A DNA stretch of 64,000 bases from Neurospora tetraspora (GCF_033439725.1 NW_026944388.1:1736001-1800000), one strand, 5' to 3'. Shown: positions 11,107 through 21,168, counted from the stretch's first letter. The notes: generated by a model not told the origin, from the letters alone. Program-made: numbers and translations.

Positions 11107-12702
11107 GGAGTTCTTGTGGTTATGGGAGGTGTGGGAGGCTAAGTGGCTTCTCATGAGGCCAAAGCCACGATTTTTGGGTACATATCACCAGGGTAAGATT
11201 TTGGGACAAGTGGAAGTAATAAAGGGGGTGGCCAAAACCCCCAAGGCATTCATCCCCCAAAACATTCATTCACAACTAAGCCCAGAATACAGACTGCGTA
11301 CGGTACCAGGTGCCTGCCATATCAGGGGTTTTGGTTTTTTTCTTTTCAATTTTGGGGGCGGAAAACGGGTTTGTTTTGCGCAAACGCTGTGGGAGATGAA
11401 TCCAAAGAAGGGGTTATCATAGGCCTTCTTTGCTATATGAATTTCCCATCTACCCGTTCGTCTATATCACTGATTCTCTTCCAGCTCCATATATCTCATC
11501 CGTATGGTATCTATCCCTTCTCCCTACTTTTCTTACTCCCAATACCCATCATACACACACCATCATTCCCACTCCCACTCCCACCATCCCATCCCGCACC
11601 TCCCAGAAAAAACCGCTCTCCTCCAACGCAGCTTCGCCTCTCTTCACCACTACCCTACCTACGAATCCGACTTCCGATGCCAGGGACGCCAGCTCAAAGA
11701 ACACCACAGCCACCGCCGTCACAATGGGAGCAGAGCGTGGAGCCATCTTCGACAGTGTTCGAGCAGAAGCACGACTTGTTGGCGTGAGCGCACGGCTTCA
11801 TCTTGGTGGTTTTGGGAGAGGGGTTTGTTTATGTGTTGTTTTGTTCTTAGGAGGAAGGCAGTGGCAGATTGCTTTTCGCTTTGTGTTTGATGGTTGTGTG
11901 TGTGTGTGTGTCTGTTTTTGGAGATGTAGTTGATGGACGCTGGACTGGACTGGAAGCTGATGGGAGATGTTGGGGGTAGTCCTTGCCTTTATATCCCTCT
12001 TCCAGTCCCCCGGGGAAGAAGTGTCGGGCATTGTTCTTTCCAAGCAGCCTTCATGTTCTTTCAGTGTCTTTTTTTAGTTTGTTTGTTACCTCACTCGTTG
12101 GGGGACGGGCGAAGCGCCGAAGGATGAGTTGGTTGGTTGGTTAGTCGTTTGGTATGTGTTGATGAGCGTGTATCATTGTTGTTGATTCTCTGTTGCCAAC
12201 ATCGTCAGTCTCATGTGTGTCGAAACGCGATTCTCTCTTTCGGTACCGAACTGCGGTTTGGCAATGTTTGTCCTCTTCTCATCTCTTATTGTTCATGGGG
12301 GTTAACATTCACATTTGCACCAAGGGTTTGGAATACTTGCCCGGTTGAGAGAGCGGTAGGGACGAGGCAAGTTTGTAGGAGTCTATCAAACGAACGACGA
12401 TGGAATTCTCTTCGGCCACCTGCGCCAATGTCTCTTCCTCTGGTCCAAGTCTACCAAGTCGTCGTTGACAACTTGAACTCGACAATGCTAATTCAACGAA
12501 AATCCCAGGATCCAGAGTCACTCAATCCCACTATATCCTTATACTCTAAGAAATCCTCCAACAAATCATCCCACACCAGATAGAAACCACAACTATCCCC
12601 GGCTGGGTGTCCAGCGCCTAAATCCCATCCTAAACCGTAGTCCCCCTCCCCCAATCCAGCACAGCCCCCCAGTTCCATCCCTGACACCACAACAGAGCCT
12701 CG
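11107..12702. other. Intergenic with low-complexity stretches
   Basis: C/T-rich and C/A-rich segments around 11480-11720 open several overlapping Pro/Thr/Ser/His frames without domain signals. A (TG)n run lies at about 11894-11910. Minus-strand frames at 12309-12690 are short and show nothing recognisable, though they could belong to the downstream part of the small gene starting at 12993. No confident gene. Confidence 0.4.
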
Positions 12703-12993
12703 CTAACCCCGAGTTCCGAGTTCCCAGTTAGACCTGCTCCGAGGAACGGTTGGAGCACAAGGTCGAAGGCCATCTAAATGAAGGCCTAGCTCAGGACCTT
12801 GACTTCCCAACACACTTTTCGCGGCAGTAGGCCAGGCACAATACTTGGTATCCAGCGGGACCTGTTCCTTGCAATAGCAATTAGAGCAGGCGCATGTATA
12901 ATCCGCAGGATTGTTGCCGAGGGACGCGCCCTTGTTGTTGTTGTTGCTGCTGCTGCTGCTGCTACTGCTGCTACTGCTGGTGGTGGACGGCAT
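12703..12993 (-). CDS. Small Cys-cluster protein (CxCxxCxC), hypothetical
   Basis: A 96-residue frame, not recognised as a named protein. It begins MPSTTS followed by a run of serines and asparagines encoded by GCT/GTT-type triplets on the plus strand (12929-12990). Then comes NPADYTCACSNCYCKEQ and LDTKYCAW. CxCxxCxC followed by a further Cys is the kind of spacing seen in small metal-binding fungal proteins. The part after KYCAWPTAAK looks less constrained and may be an intron or untranslated sequence, so the true 3' end is uncertain. A (CAG)n-like repeat at the N-terminus is polymorphism-prone. Alternative: a chance ORF over a repeat. Confidence 0.4.
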   Translation of the reverse strand: MPSTTSSSSSSSSSSSNNNNKGASLGNNPADYTCACSNCYCKEQVPLDTKYCAWPTAAKSVLGSQGPELGLHLDGLRPCAPTVPRSRSNWELGTRG

Positions 12994-14073
12994 TTTTCCA
13001 GTGTTTTTAGGCGTGTTGAAAGGGTTGGGGTGTGCTTTTCTTTGGGCTGAAGCGCCTGTGGTTATGTGTATTGTTCTGGCGATGGTGTGTGGTTTTGTCT
13101 GCTACGAATCTGTGTCTTCGTGTGTCTTGGTGGAGGTTAATGTGGTTGGTGCGAGGCTGGAGCTAGAAGTACTGAAGAATGACGAGCCTTGAGACCATCT
13201 TTACACCCTTTTGGTTCGTCTTTTGAAAGAGGTAGATTCAAAGTCTACCGGTCTTGATCTTCTTCACTGTTGGCGAGTTTGTTGGGAGTTGGTGAATGTA
13301 AATAGAAACAGAGGAGAGCGCTTCTTGGACTGCTGTAGTATGATTGTATAGAGTTGGTCATTTTGATGCTAAAGATATGATGTCCTGATGACAGTAATTC
13401 CTGATGGTCTCTCATAGTTGGCTGTTTTTGTCTTGGAATTTTGTTGGTTTACTTTCCTACCTATGTTATTCAGTCAACAATTCGGGGAGCGCCTGAAATA
13501 CTTTGTCATGTGGCAACCATCGTCTGTGTTTAAGGATCGCCTTTGACAGTTCACGACCAACATACCCTTATTTGTGACCGGTCTTGGAATTCAACCGGCG
13601 TGTGCCAAGTTTACCATCACGTTAAGCTCGCCGGTTTATAAGTGTAAAAACGAAACAAAGGTTAGTTACCCTTTCTTGCGTGAAAGAGCCATGATCAATG
13701 GCAGCAAATCCTATCCTTTGCAGGCCGATAAGCGACCTGATTCTTCTGCCAGGCACGAGAATATTACCGCTGACAAAAACATTTGGGTGTTGTATCACGG
13801 GATAATGGGAATCATCCTCACTCGTTGGAGAAATACAATGGAGTCCTGGTGTCATTGTTTGTGCGCCACCTCAATCTCGATATGCTTTCTGAATAAGTTA
13901 TGAAGCAATGGCAGTTGATGGGAGTCAACGGAAGCTGGTGTGAAGCATTGGAAGCAAGTAGTTACGAGCCCAGCTCCCAAGAAATAACTCTACTCGTTGA
14001 TATCAACATCGGCGGTGGCAGCTTCGTCTCCCAACAGGTGACCATTATCGACAGCCTCAGAATCAGCAAGCTG
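12994..14073. other. Intergenic, no gene seen
   Basis: About 1.1 kb upstream of the small Cys-cluster ORF. The longest frame (13574-13903, plus) has no domain signal and a composition like its surroundings. Nothing else is seen. Confidence 0.4.
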
Positions 14074-14460
14074 CTAGTCGTTGGAGGAAGTCTTATTCTT
14101 CTTAACTCTCTTCGTAGGGCGCTTTGCGGCAGGGCTCCTTGGCAAAGATGCCCTTTTCTTGGTCGACTTCTTGGGCATGGAAGCGGGAGATTTTTGAGAT
14201 AGGGATGGGGTGTTGGGGGCATGAGGAGAGCCATGATGTTGGACGGACTGGACATCCGCTACGTTGGGGAAGGCTTGGTGTTCGTGGGGCTTTTCGAGGA
14301 TCAATAGGTAAATCACAAAAGCGTATTCGTTCGTATAGGCGAATTCGGGCAAGGACTTTAGTGTGTCCAATGTTGGGGGATGTGGCGCTTCTAAGATGGT
14401 TTGAAGGCTGGGGGTGAAATGTAATTCTAGTTCGAATATTGTTTCCTATAGCGATTGGAT
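14074..14460 (-). pseudogene. Partial copy of the GIY-YIG-like family N-terminus (copy A)
   Basis: The reverse strand of 14281-14460 aligns base for base with the plus strand at 19791-19970 (roughly 75-80% identity by eye). Translated, both give the same peptide: copy A reads LELHFTPSLQTILEAPHPP then LKSLPEFAYTNEYAFVIYLL; copy B reads LELHF...TILKAPHPPTLDILKSLPEF. Copy A departs from the family after LILEKPHE, just before the YVGSG module of copy B, and continues into a Lys/Arg/Ser-rich tail (KKSTKKRASLPRSPAAKRP) ending at 14074. It therefore lacks the catalytic-like GIY-YIG core. It may be a truncated duplicate, or the last exon of a gene made from upstream minus-strand exons (14544-15234). 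Confidence 0.55.
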
Positions 14461-14744
14461 TGATGGGAGTTGTTGCTTGATTTGGAGTTGGCGTTTACCG
14501 GCCCATGTAGGAAGCAAGTAGTTACCGGAGGTAAGAAGAAAACCTAGGGGCGGACAGAAAGAGAGGAGAAAAAAAGAGAAACCCTAGACGCACCACCCCT
14601 TTTCCTACACGCACCCAACATTCTCATGACACTTGGCCATAACTTCCCACAATCTGCAGATATCTTCTTCCAACTTATGTAGTAGAATTGCTTCTTCCCT
14701 GTAGACTTCCCCACTGGCGTTACTTCATGATACAAAATTGATTG
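14461..14744 (-). other. Possible coding remnant, unclear
   Basis: The minus-strand frame at 14544-14735 carries VTPVGKSTGKKQFYYISWKK and MRMLGACRKRGG, which has coding-like composition, but it is bounded by stops and no confident splice sites tie it to its neighbours. It could be an exon between the 14745-15234 model and copy A. Confidence 0.25.
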
Positions 14745-15234
14745 CTACACATTTCCAAGGCCGGGAGCGACCGTCATGGGAAAGGCTGTTACTTTGGACC
14801 AACGGTCCTCTGTTGCAAGGTGCACCTTGTAAATTGGTTCTATCGCCGTTTGCGGGGCGTCGATTTCAACGGCGGCTAATGTGAGGGAGTTCAATACCTC
14901 TTCGTCGGTTTGGATGTCAAAGTCCTTCCACTTGGGCACCCCCGATGAACTCTGGTAGGGGTGGAAAGGAATGGGTAGAAGAAAGACGTACCTCGGACAC
15001 TTTCACTTTCTGGTACCACTTCATGGTATCTTGTTTGGCGAGGAGGGTGAGGGGACAGTCCCACCCGTTAAGGTCCTTGAGTCCGGTCATACAGGGGCGT
15101 TCTCTTGAAACATCTGTTTGAGTTTCTGGAACCATGGAACCTCGTCCCAGGAGATAGCCTCTTTCTGTGAGTGGGCGTAACCCTAGTTGAGCCTCAACAC
15201 CATCTTCTCTAGGCGTGGTAGACGCTGAATTCAA
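14745..15234 (-). CDS. Hypothetical protein, tentative two-exon model
   Basis: Not recognised. The frame 15234-14992 (begins MNSASTTPRED, contains MKWYQKVKVSE) ends at a perfect GAG|GTACGT donor. The frame 14951-14745 (contains VPKWKDFDIQTDEEVLNSL and IEPIYKVHLATEDRW) follows an ACCAG acceptor and keeps phase, giving 149 residues. The implied intron is only 40 bp and lacks a clear branch site, which is below the usual size here and counts against the model. Coding-like composition, with acidic and aromatic residues, favours a real or recently decayed gene. It sits among other broken genes. Confidence 0.35.
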
Positions 15235-15624
15235 AGTTGTGCCGACTTGAGGCCCGGATCATGCTCTCTCCAGGTACTAACCCTTATCAAGAGGGGGCCA
15301 TCCAAAGTACCTATCCACTCGATGCACTTCTTCCATTTTCTGCTCTTCGAACACAAATTTAGGGTTTCTCAAAAAATGAGAAATGAAAAGATTCGGAGAG
15401 GAGAGACATATGAAGCTGCGCTTCGTCAAATTTGTAGCCCTACGCGTGGCCGGGGAGACCACTCGTAGTATGCTACTCGGTAATAGTAAACGCATTCTAC
15501 CAATAAGAACACGCATCATATCTCTCTTTTCATCCTGTCTCAGTCGTCCACAAGAAGTTTCTGGTAGGTTCAACTCCTATATCGGATCGACAAAACGTCC
15601 CAAATCTTCTATGCATTCATCCAT
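14993..15624. other. Flanking sequence without a supported gene
   Basis: Beyond the tentative gene start at 15234 there is no supported exon up to 15624. Minus-strand frames at 15277-15573 show no domain and do not continue the FAD-binding frame at 15625-15927. Confidence 0.3.
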
Positions 15625-15927
15625 CTAGAGAACTGACTTGTTTTGCATGGCATCCCAGAAGTTGCCGGTGGTGGTTACTTGGCCATTGTCGCCGAAGAGA
15701 CGCTTCTTGTGGTGGATGCCCAAAGCAACCTTTTCAAGGTCCGCGAGGAGGCCGATTTGGTCGAAGAGGCGTACTTTTTGGGGCCAGGTGAAGAGAAGTT
15801 GGCCTGAGATGTTCAGGACGGTATCTTGTTGTTCTAATATCACGTAGTCGATGTTGGCTCGCTCAAAGGCGTAGGCCATATAGAGCCCAACGGGGCCGCC
15901 ACCCACGATGATGACTTTGAAGGTCAT
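15625..15927 (-). pseudogene. N-terminal stub of a FAD-dependent monooxygenase
   Basis: The 100-codon frame opens with a textbook Rossmann dinucleotide-binding fold: MTFKVIIVGGGPVGLYMAYA (GxGxxG), then ANIDYVILEQQ with the acidic residue ending strand 2, then LFTWPQKVRLFDQIGLL, as in PHBH/UbiH-type flavin monooxygenases. The family is usually about 400 or more residues. Here homology stops after GNFWDAMQNK, with a stop directly afterwards, and none of the downstream frames resume the GD-motif or substrate domain. It is a 5' fragment, so probably a pseudogene or a translocated piece. A spliced continuation within the next 600 bases was looked for and not seen. Confidence 0.65.
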
Positions 15928-16148
15928 GGCGGATCAAAACGTGATAGGTGATGAATATGAATTGGAGATGGAGTATTACAATTACCACTGCGTCCCCTTC
16001 TCGAGTTCCCTCCCGCCTTTAGCTCTCCCTCTCGCCCCACCCCTTTCCATTTCCTCCCCATCCTTCCCTTCTTTCGCTCCTTCCTTGCTCCCGCTCCTTC
16101 CTGCCTCTCACCGCCCCTTCGCTCCTTCTCCCGCTTCCACCGCTAGCT

Positions 16149-16752
16149 TCACTCCTCCTCAGGCACCACTGGCAAGGAACCACGCGCGCTTGAATCTCTG
16201 CCTCGGACAGGCCTGGGCGGCTCCACCACAACCCTTTCCTCCTCCGCCACTTCACCAGCACGAACAGCAACACGAGGGCGACGGGGTCTGCAGCGAGGGA
16301 CGTAGCCGGTTGCAGGCCGGCCAGACTCCTGCGTCGACGAGGGCGAGGGAGCAGCAGACGACGGGTTTTCGGGCGTGGGCGTATCGGCAGGGGCACCCGC
16401 CGCGGTGCCGGGGTGTTGGGCAGCGGGTGCCACGCTGCTTTCCGAGTCGCGAGAGCCGGAAGTCGGTTGGGACGAGGTCCCGGGAGAGCCGTAGCTAGGC
16501 AGACTACTGCCTACGGGACTGGGGGTTGTGGCCGAGGCCAGGCTTCCCACTGACACCGGGGTCAGGGCGACGGGGGTGTTGTTGGGGGCCGGGGGCGGAG
16601 GCGGAGGCAGGGGAAAGAAGAAGCTCCCGACGGAGACAGAGGACAAGGACCCGGAGAGAGTTGTTCCGGATACGCCACCGGAAGGCACAGGACTGCCGTC
16701 ACCGGGAGCAGAAGGAGGGGAGCCAGGGCCGCCGCTGTTGCTGTTGCTGCTG
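16149..16752 (-). other. Long Ser/Pro/Thr-rich open frame beyond the membrane-protein stop
   Basis: A frame of 251 codons (16904-16149, minus) overlaps the end of the membrane-protein ORF in a different phase and continues about 600 bases past its stop. It reads GGPGSPPSAPGDGSPVPSGG, a Pro run, and GSRDSESSVAPAAQHPG. The composition resembles fungal disordered tails. It may be the original cytoplasmic tail lost by a frame slip inside the trinucleotide tract at 16738-16820, or a chance frame in GC-rich DNA. Confidence 0.3.
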
Positions 16753-17193
16753 CTACTGTCGCTTGCCGCTGTTGCCGTTGTTGCTGTTGTTGCCGTTGCT
16801 GCTGCTGGTGCTGCTGCTGCTCGGGGGCTGGCTTGGGCTGGAGCTTGGGCTGCGTTGGGAGTTGCTCCCTTCTTGAAGCTCGAGATCCTCGATCCTGTTC
16901 TCAAGCTCTTTCACCCGAATTTCGGCTCTAACCCAACAAATTATGGCGACCAGCACCAGGACAAAGAGAAGAACTCCGAAGAAAAGGATTAGCTTGATAT
17001 TCAAGCTAATAGGGTCGTCGCGTTTGGCGATGCCAAAACCCGAGAGAGAGTCAAAGTTCGAGCAAGAGACTTCTCTTGCTGTGGTGGTATTGTCTTTGCC
17101 ACACTCTTCCGATAAGAACTTCTTACTGAAGACTCCTGCCGCCGAAAAGTTAAAAGTAGCCCGCTTGGGCTGGCGAAAGAAAATGGGGGCCAT
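16753..17193 (-). CDS. Putative single-pass membrane protein
   Basis: 146 residues, not recognised. MAPIFFRQPKR starts a region with one Cys pair (EECGKDNTTTAREVSC) and N-glycosylation-type NTT. It is followed by a strong transmembrane helix of about 24 residues (LILFFGVLLFVLVLVAIICW, about residues 65-88), a short charged coiled coil (EIRVKELENRIEDLELQE), and a Ser/Asn/Gly tail encoded by CAG/AAC triplets. The stop sits inside this repeat tract, and a different frame stays open for another 600 bases. The arrangement (ectodomain, TM, heptads, low-complexity tail) suggests a small type I/III surface or organelle membrane protein. No partner is evident. Confidence 0.5.
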   Translation of the reverse strand: MAPIFFRQPKRATFNFSAAGVFSKKFLSEECGKDNTTTAREVSCSNFDSLSGFGIAKRDDPISLNIKLILFFGVLLFVLVLVAIICWVRAEIRVKELENRIEDLELQEGSNSQRSPSSSPSQPPSSSSTSSSNGNNSNNGNSGKRQ

Positions 17194-17719
17194 ATCGAAG
17201 AGTGTTTGTGCTTTGTGAATCTAGATAGGTAAACATATGTCAGCAAATGTCTACGTGGTTTCAACTGCTGTCAAATACTTCTGCAACGAGCAGGCTCTTT
17301 TCTCAGACGATGAAAGGATAAACGTTTCGCAAACGATGAAATGATAAACATTACAAAGGAAACAAGGAAGAATAGAGGTAAGAAATCATCTCGGGCTGCC
17401 ATGAGGCGACCATCGGACTCAGCCAACGCCGTATATGTTGTTGTTAGCCAACCTGCAACTACCTCGACGCCCTCTGTGTCCGGTCAATGTTGCTTCGTGT
17501 TCTCCTTTTGTTCTTTTGTTTTTTGCCTGGCGCCCGCAAGCAACCACCGAGGGCCTCCCAGCTTCTACCGCCACCAGGAAGCTCACCAAATCCGCAGTCG
17601 TCGACAAAGAAGTCAAGCAGTTCTTGTCCAAACTTCGCCCAATCAATGACGGACTTTTGCCCGTTTTTCTCGAGGCCAATTGCGCGGATACCAAAATCCG
17701 TACTTTTACCTCCGCTTCA
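17194..17719. other. Intergenic, no gene seen
   Basis: Frames on both strands at 17341-17719 overlap and look like shadows. No domain is recognised. Confidence 0.3.
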
Positions 17720-19141
17720 ATCGACTTCGATACAATCCATCTCCGCTGTGGCAGAGAGATCACTATGGCCCGTTCCAGATATTTTCGGAGCCAGCGATGG
17801 CAGTGCTCCTTTCCGTCGCAACTCATACATGGGGATAGCGCTGTACCGTCTGCCACCACTTGCTTCCGTTCGTGTTGTGCCGACCTGAGGTGCTGTCCAT
17901 ATGTGTATGTATGTAGTCGACATCTGCTTGTCGCACACTTCGCAGTAATTCAGCGGCGGCGCGGGATCGGGTGCTGCTGACTCTCGCGATTGTGTCGGAG
18001 GAGGGTACCAAGTTTGTTGGCCTCGTCGGAGTCGAATCCGCTACCTTTGTACTTGGCTCGCATGTTGTCCATGATGCACTTGTTGGCTGGGCTGCGCTCC
18101 ATACGAAGGACGGTTTGGAGGGCAGCTACGACGTATGCTCTCCGTCCAAGCGTCATGGGTACATAGTCCCCCATAGGGCATAGGACAGCGCGTTGGGCCA
18201 TACCGTCCTCAAGCTTATAGGATGGCGGGCCTTGTTCGCCCCGAAGTTGGTGCCACAAACGCCGCAATGGTGCTCTCCGACAACTGCTGCTTGCTGCTCC
18301 TGCTGCAGCCGCTCCCGCTCCAACACGCAACTCGGAGGGAGCGGACAAGGAAAGTACGCGAGGAAATGAAAGCGGACCCGGAAAGACATGAACGGCAAAA
18401 GGCACGGAAAAAGGAACAGATGAGGAAAAGCCGCGCCAAAAAAAAGGCGGAGGCACTTCTGAGACCGTTGCTACCTCAACCCCAACGACAAGAAGAGTTC
18501 GATGAGCTACCAGAACGGGCACCGGAACCATTTCGGCCCATGGCACCTCCCATGGCACCTCCGCCCATCCTCATGCAGGGGAGTCGGCCGTTTGGATACG
18601 GGTGGGCTAGGTCTTACTGGCGGTCATCGCCTCCCTCTGCCTCGCCGTCTTCCTCGTCGCCCTTGACCAAACTTTCATCGCGCCACCGCCGAAGAATGGA
18701 CCATCAAGCTCCATGCGATCCGCAGGACCGTCGGACTCGTCGTCAGAACTGGAAGACGATTCTGAGCGGTGAGAGCTGCTGGAGCGGGAGCGCTCTGAAG
18801 GCTCGGAGAAGTGGTCAGGCTCGTCATCCTCAGAGAAGGGATCGGCCGCCCCTTTGCCTCTTGCTTTGTCTCTCGTGGTCGCGTAAAGTCTTGGCGTTCT
18901 TGAGCGGAATATTACAAATCTTGCAACGGTATTCCGAATTTTTGTGCTTCTGCGTTTTGTAGTGGTCGTCCAAATCCCGTTGGTTCTTGCAGGGCGTGGC
19001 CGCTGGCGTGGGTCGCGCAACGCCCGCAGGCGCTCCAGAAGCCTCCAAGATCCCTCCGTAGGAGCCGAGATTCAAGTGGTGGTGGTGGTGGTGGTGGTGG
19101 TGATGGTGGTTTTGATGCCTCGTCGATCTTCACAAGTGTCC
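17720..19141 (-). pseudogene. Degraded C2H2 zinc-finger gene
   Basis: Minus-strand coding traces appear in order but in different frames. Near the 5' side is a Thr run from the GGT repeat, then LNLGSYGGILEASG and CKNQRDLDDHYKTQKH followed by YRCKICNIPLKNAKTLRDHE (CxxC...H finger, about 18900-19000). Next is an acidic Ser-rich stretch in a shifted frame (DPFSEDDEPDHFSEPSERSR, about 18750-18840). Further along are GEHHCGVCGTNFGANKAR (about 18230-18290), then, in another frame, MERSPANKCIMDNMRAKYKG (about 18040-18110) and LNYCEVCDKQM (about 17915-17950). At least three frame changes are needed and no splice sites explain them all, so I call it a pseudogene. An unrecognised multi-exon gene remains possible. 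Confidence 0.5.
19078..19110 (+). repeat. (GGT)n microsatellite
   Basis: About eleven GGT-type triplets with one GAT interruption; on the minus strand these read as Thr codons at the start of the degraded zinc-finger gene. Confidence 0.85.
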
Positions 19142-19790
19142 AGATAAAATGTAGAGGTACTCTCCACCTTTGGGAAGCTCCGTCACATTGTCGCAAACTG
19201 AGATGAAGCAGTATTCCAACACCAACACTACCACTAGTCTTGTGCTTCTGATGAGGAGATGAAAGATGGGTGAAAACATCAAACAAAAGAAACGTGACAG
19301 AGAAACGGAGCACGTGTATACATCAGGGATGAACCACAGAGTAAGAAGGAACCACAGAAAGAAAGTAAACGCATGAACATGAGTGAGAAAGACAGTAGAG
19401 AAAACAGAACAATATCCAAAACCAAAAAAAAGAGAACACATACCTGTACGCAGTATACGATGGTTACCAGAACAAGAAAAGATTTTGGGAGAAGAAGGAG
19501 GGAGCGCGATGAAATCTGTTATACGACGCGACGGAAAGATTTCGTCCGATGTTTATTGTTTTGATGGGCGACAATAGTCACAGTGACAATCAGAATAAGG
19601 AGTACTCACATGCTCATCAGTGTTTCAAAATCATCACCTTGAATAGAGAGTACAATAGCCCTCGACGATAACCTACAATATCTTGATATTTCCCTCCACA
19701 GCACCCAAGTTAGCGCTTTTCTGACCGGTTTCCGCTCCGCGCACTCGCGACTTTGGCCACTTGGGTAAAATCCGGAAACATCTACCCTCG
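19142..19790. other. Intergenic, no gene seen
   Basis: A-rich sequence with short Lys/Arg-rich frames; no domains. Divergent flank between the minus-strand zinc-finger remnant and the plus-strand GIY-YIG-like gene. Confidence 0.3.
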
Positions 19791-21058
19791 ATCCAGTCGC
19801 TATAGGAAACGTTATTCGACTTGGAATTACATTTCTGCACCGGCCTTTCAACTATCCTAAAAGCGCCGCATCCCCCGACCTTGGATATACTCAAGTCCTT
19901 ACCGGAATTCTCATACACAGACGAACACGCTTTTTCGATCTACCTTCTGATCCTCCAAAAGCCTGAGCAAGTCGAAGGTGGAGACGAATAGAGGTATGAA
20001 CCGCCCTTGATCTATGTCGGTAGCGGGATTAATAAGGATAAGGGTATACATAAGAGGTTCAGTGACTACGACAGAGACAAGAAGCTATTGAGCTTAACGA
20101 CTATTGCCTACTAGAATGGCTACCGCATTTCGCACAAAAAAATCTTAGTCTCAACCCCATGTCCGTCAGAAACTTATTTGATCATGCCAGCTCGCGCTTT
20201 ATTCCTTACACCTTATCCTCGAAACCGCCCTAACGTATGGGCTTTGCGCGTATGAAGACAGAGATACCGTCCTCGAGGGCTTGACAAATCACCAATGGGC
20301 TTCATCGATAAGGTACCTTATATGGGACTATGTTCCCATGTCGCTTGGTCGGAAAGTGTCCGTTCCCCCGCATGGTTCAGGGCGGGCTTGTCCGGACCCG
20401 ACCTAGAATCAGTCAACGCCAAGCTCCGTCAGAAAAGGGCTGAAGAAGCCCTTTTCCTTTCCTTCTTCAAGGCCCTGTCCTCCGATTGCCCCAACGATGT
20501 ATGGGGGGGTGTACCTCCTCGTTCTTAAGAAGAATGGGGAACGCCCGCGTCTTTACGTCGGCTCGGGGACCGCTACTACCAATCACGGCATAATTTCCCG
20601 CCTTCAATCCCATCTCTCCGGTAACCAAGGCGCGATGCCCAGCAAAGTCAAAGAGGCCAAAATGGAGGGATATCACCTAACCCATTACACGGTGATGCGG
20701 TGGATGGTCGACGCGCATCTTCACTAAAATGGCTTCATCAACTCCGAGTCCTACCGGTAATCTCTAGTACGTTACTTCACCACCTTACCTGTCCCACAAT
20801 CCCTAGCCAATTACTAACACTCATCTCCGCAGCTCCTGTGTTGCCCACAACATGGCCATCATAGCACAATACTCAACTTCGGAAGTTCCTGAGCCCGAGG
20901 CAATCGCCTTGTCCGCCCTCCCGGGGATCGCCTACGTGTCCGATGAGCTCTTCAACGTCCCCGGCGAAGACTTTTACGTTATCCGCTTTCTATACGATCC
21001 GCTCCCACCCCACCCGCCAAGGCCATATAGTCAATGGCAGTTTCGACCTCCTTTCTGA
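19791..21058 (+). pseudogene. Decayed GIY-YIG-like family gene with two related modules (copy B)
   Basis: Coding traces run through several frames. First module: APHPPTLDILKSLPEF, AFSIYLLILQKPEQ, then across a stop PPLIYVGSGINKDKGIHKRF and NGYRISHKKILVSTPCPS (19800-20180), then ETALTYGLCAYEDRDTVLEG in a new frame. A linker frame, 20295-20528, reads VPYMGLCSHVAWSESV and ends DCPNDVWGG. It changes frame exactly in a G7 run (20503-20509) to give GGVYLLVLKKNGERPRLYVG and RLQSHLS. VYLL...LYVGSG...R fits the GIY-YIG fold (nuclease superfamily, also found in degenerate fungal copies). An intact-looking 66-bp intron (20767-20832, branch TACTAAC) precedes a final stretch, MAIIAQYSTSEVPEPEAI to 21058. 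Several disruptions indicate a young pseudogene. GC content stays normal, so RIP is not the cause. Confidence 0.5.
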
Positions 21059-21168
21059 GAAGAATGCCGTTACGCCGCGGGGGGGGGGGGGGGGAGGGGG
21101 GGACACCTCTGATCTGGCCTCCTCGCCGAAGGGTGTTGCCATGATGTCAACCCCAAGCCGATATGGCA
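21059..21168. repeat. Poly-G tract
   Basis: A near-pure G run of about 22 bases starts at about 21079, just past the GIY-YIG-like remnant. It may be an assembly-fragile site. Confidence 0.6.

Noticed and set aside
11430-11933. Pro/Thr/Ser/His-rich frames of 128-167 codons
   Set aside because: Several overlapping frames are open at once because the DNA is C/T-rich low complexity; nothing distinguishes a real one.
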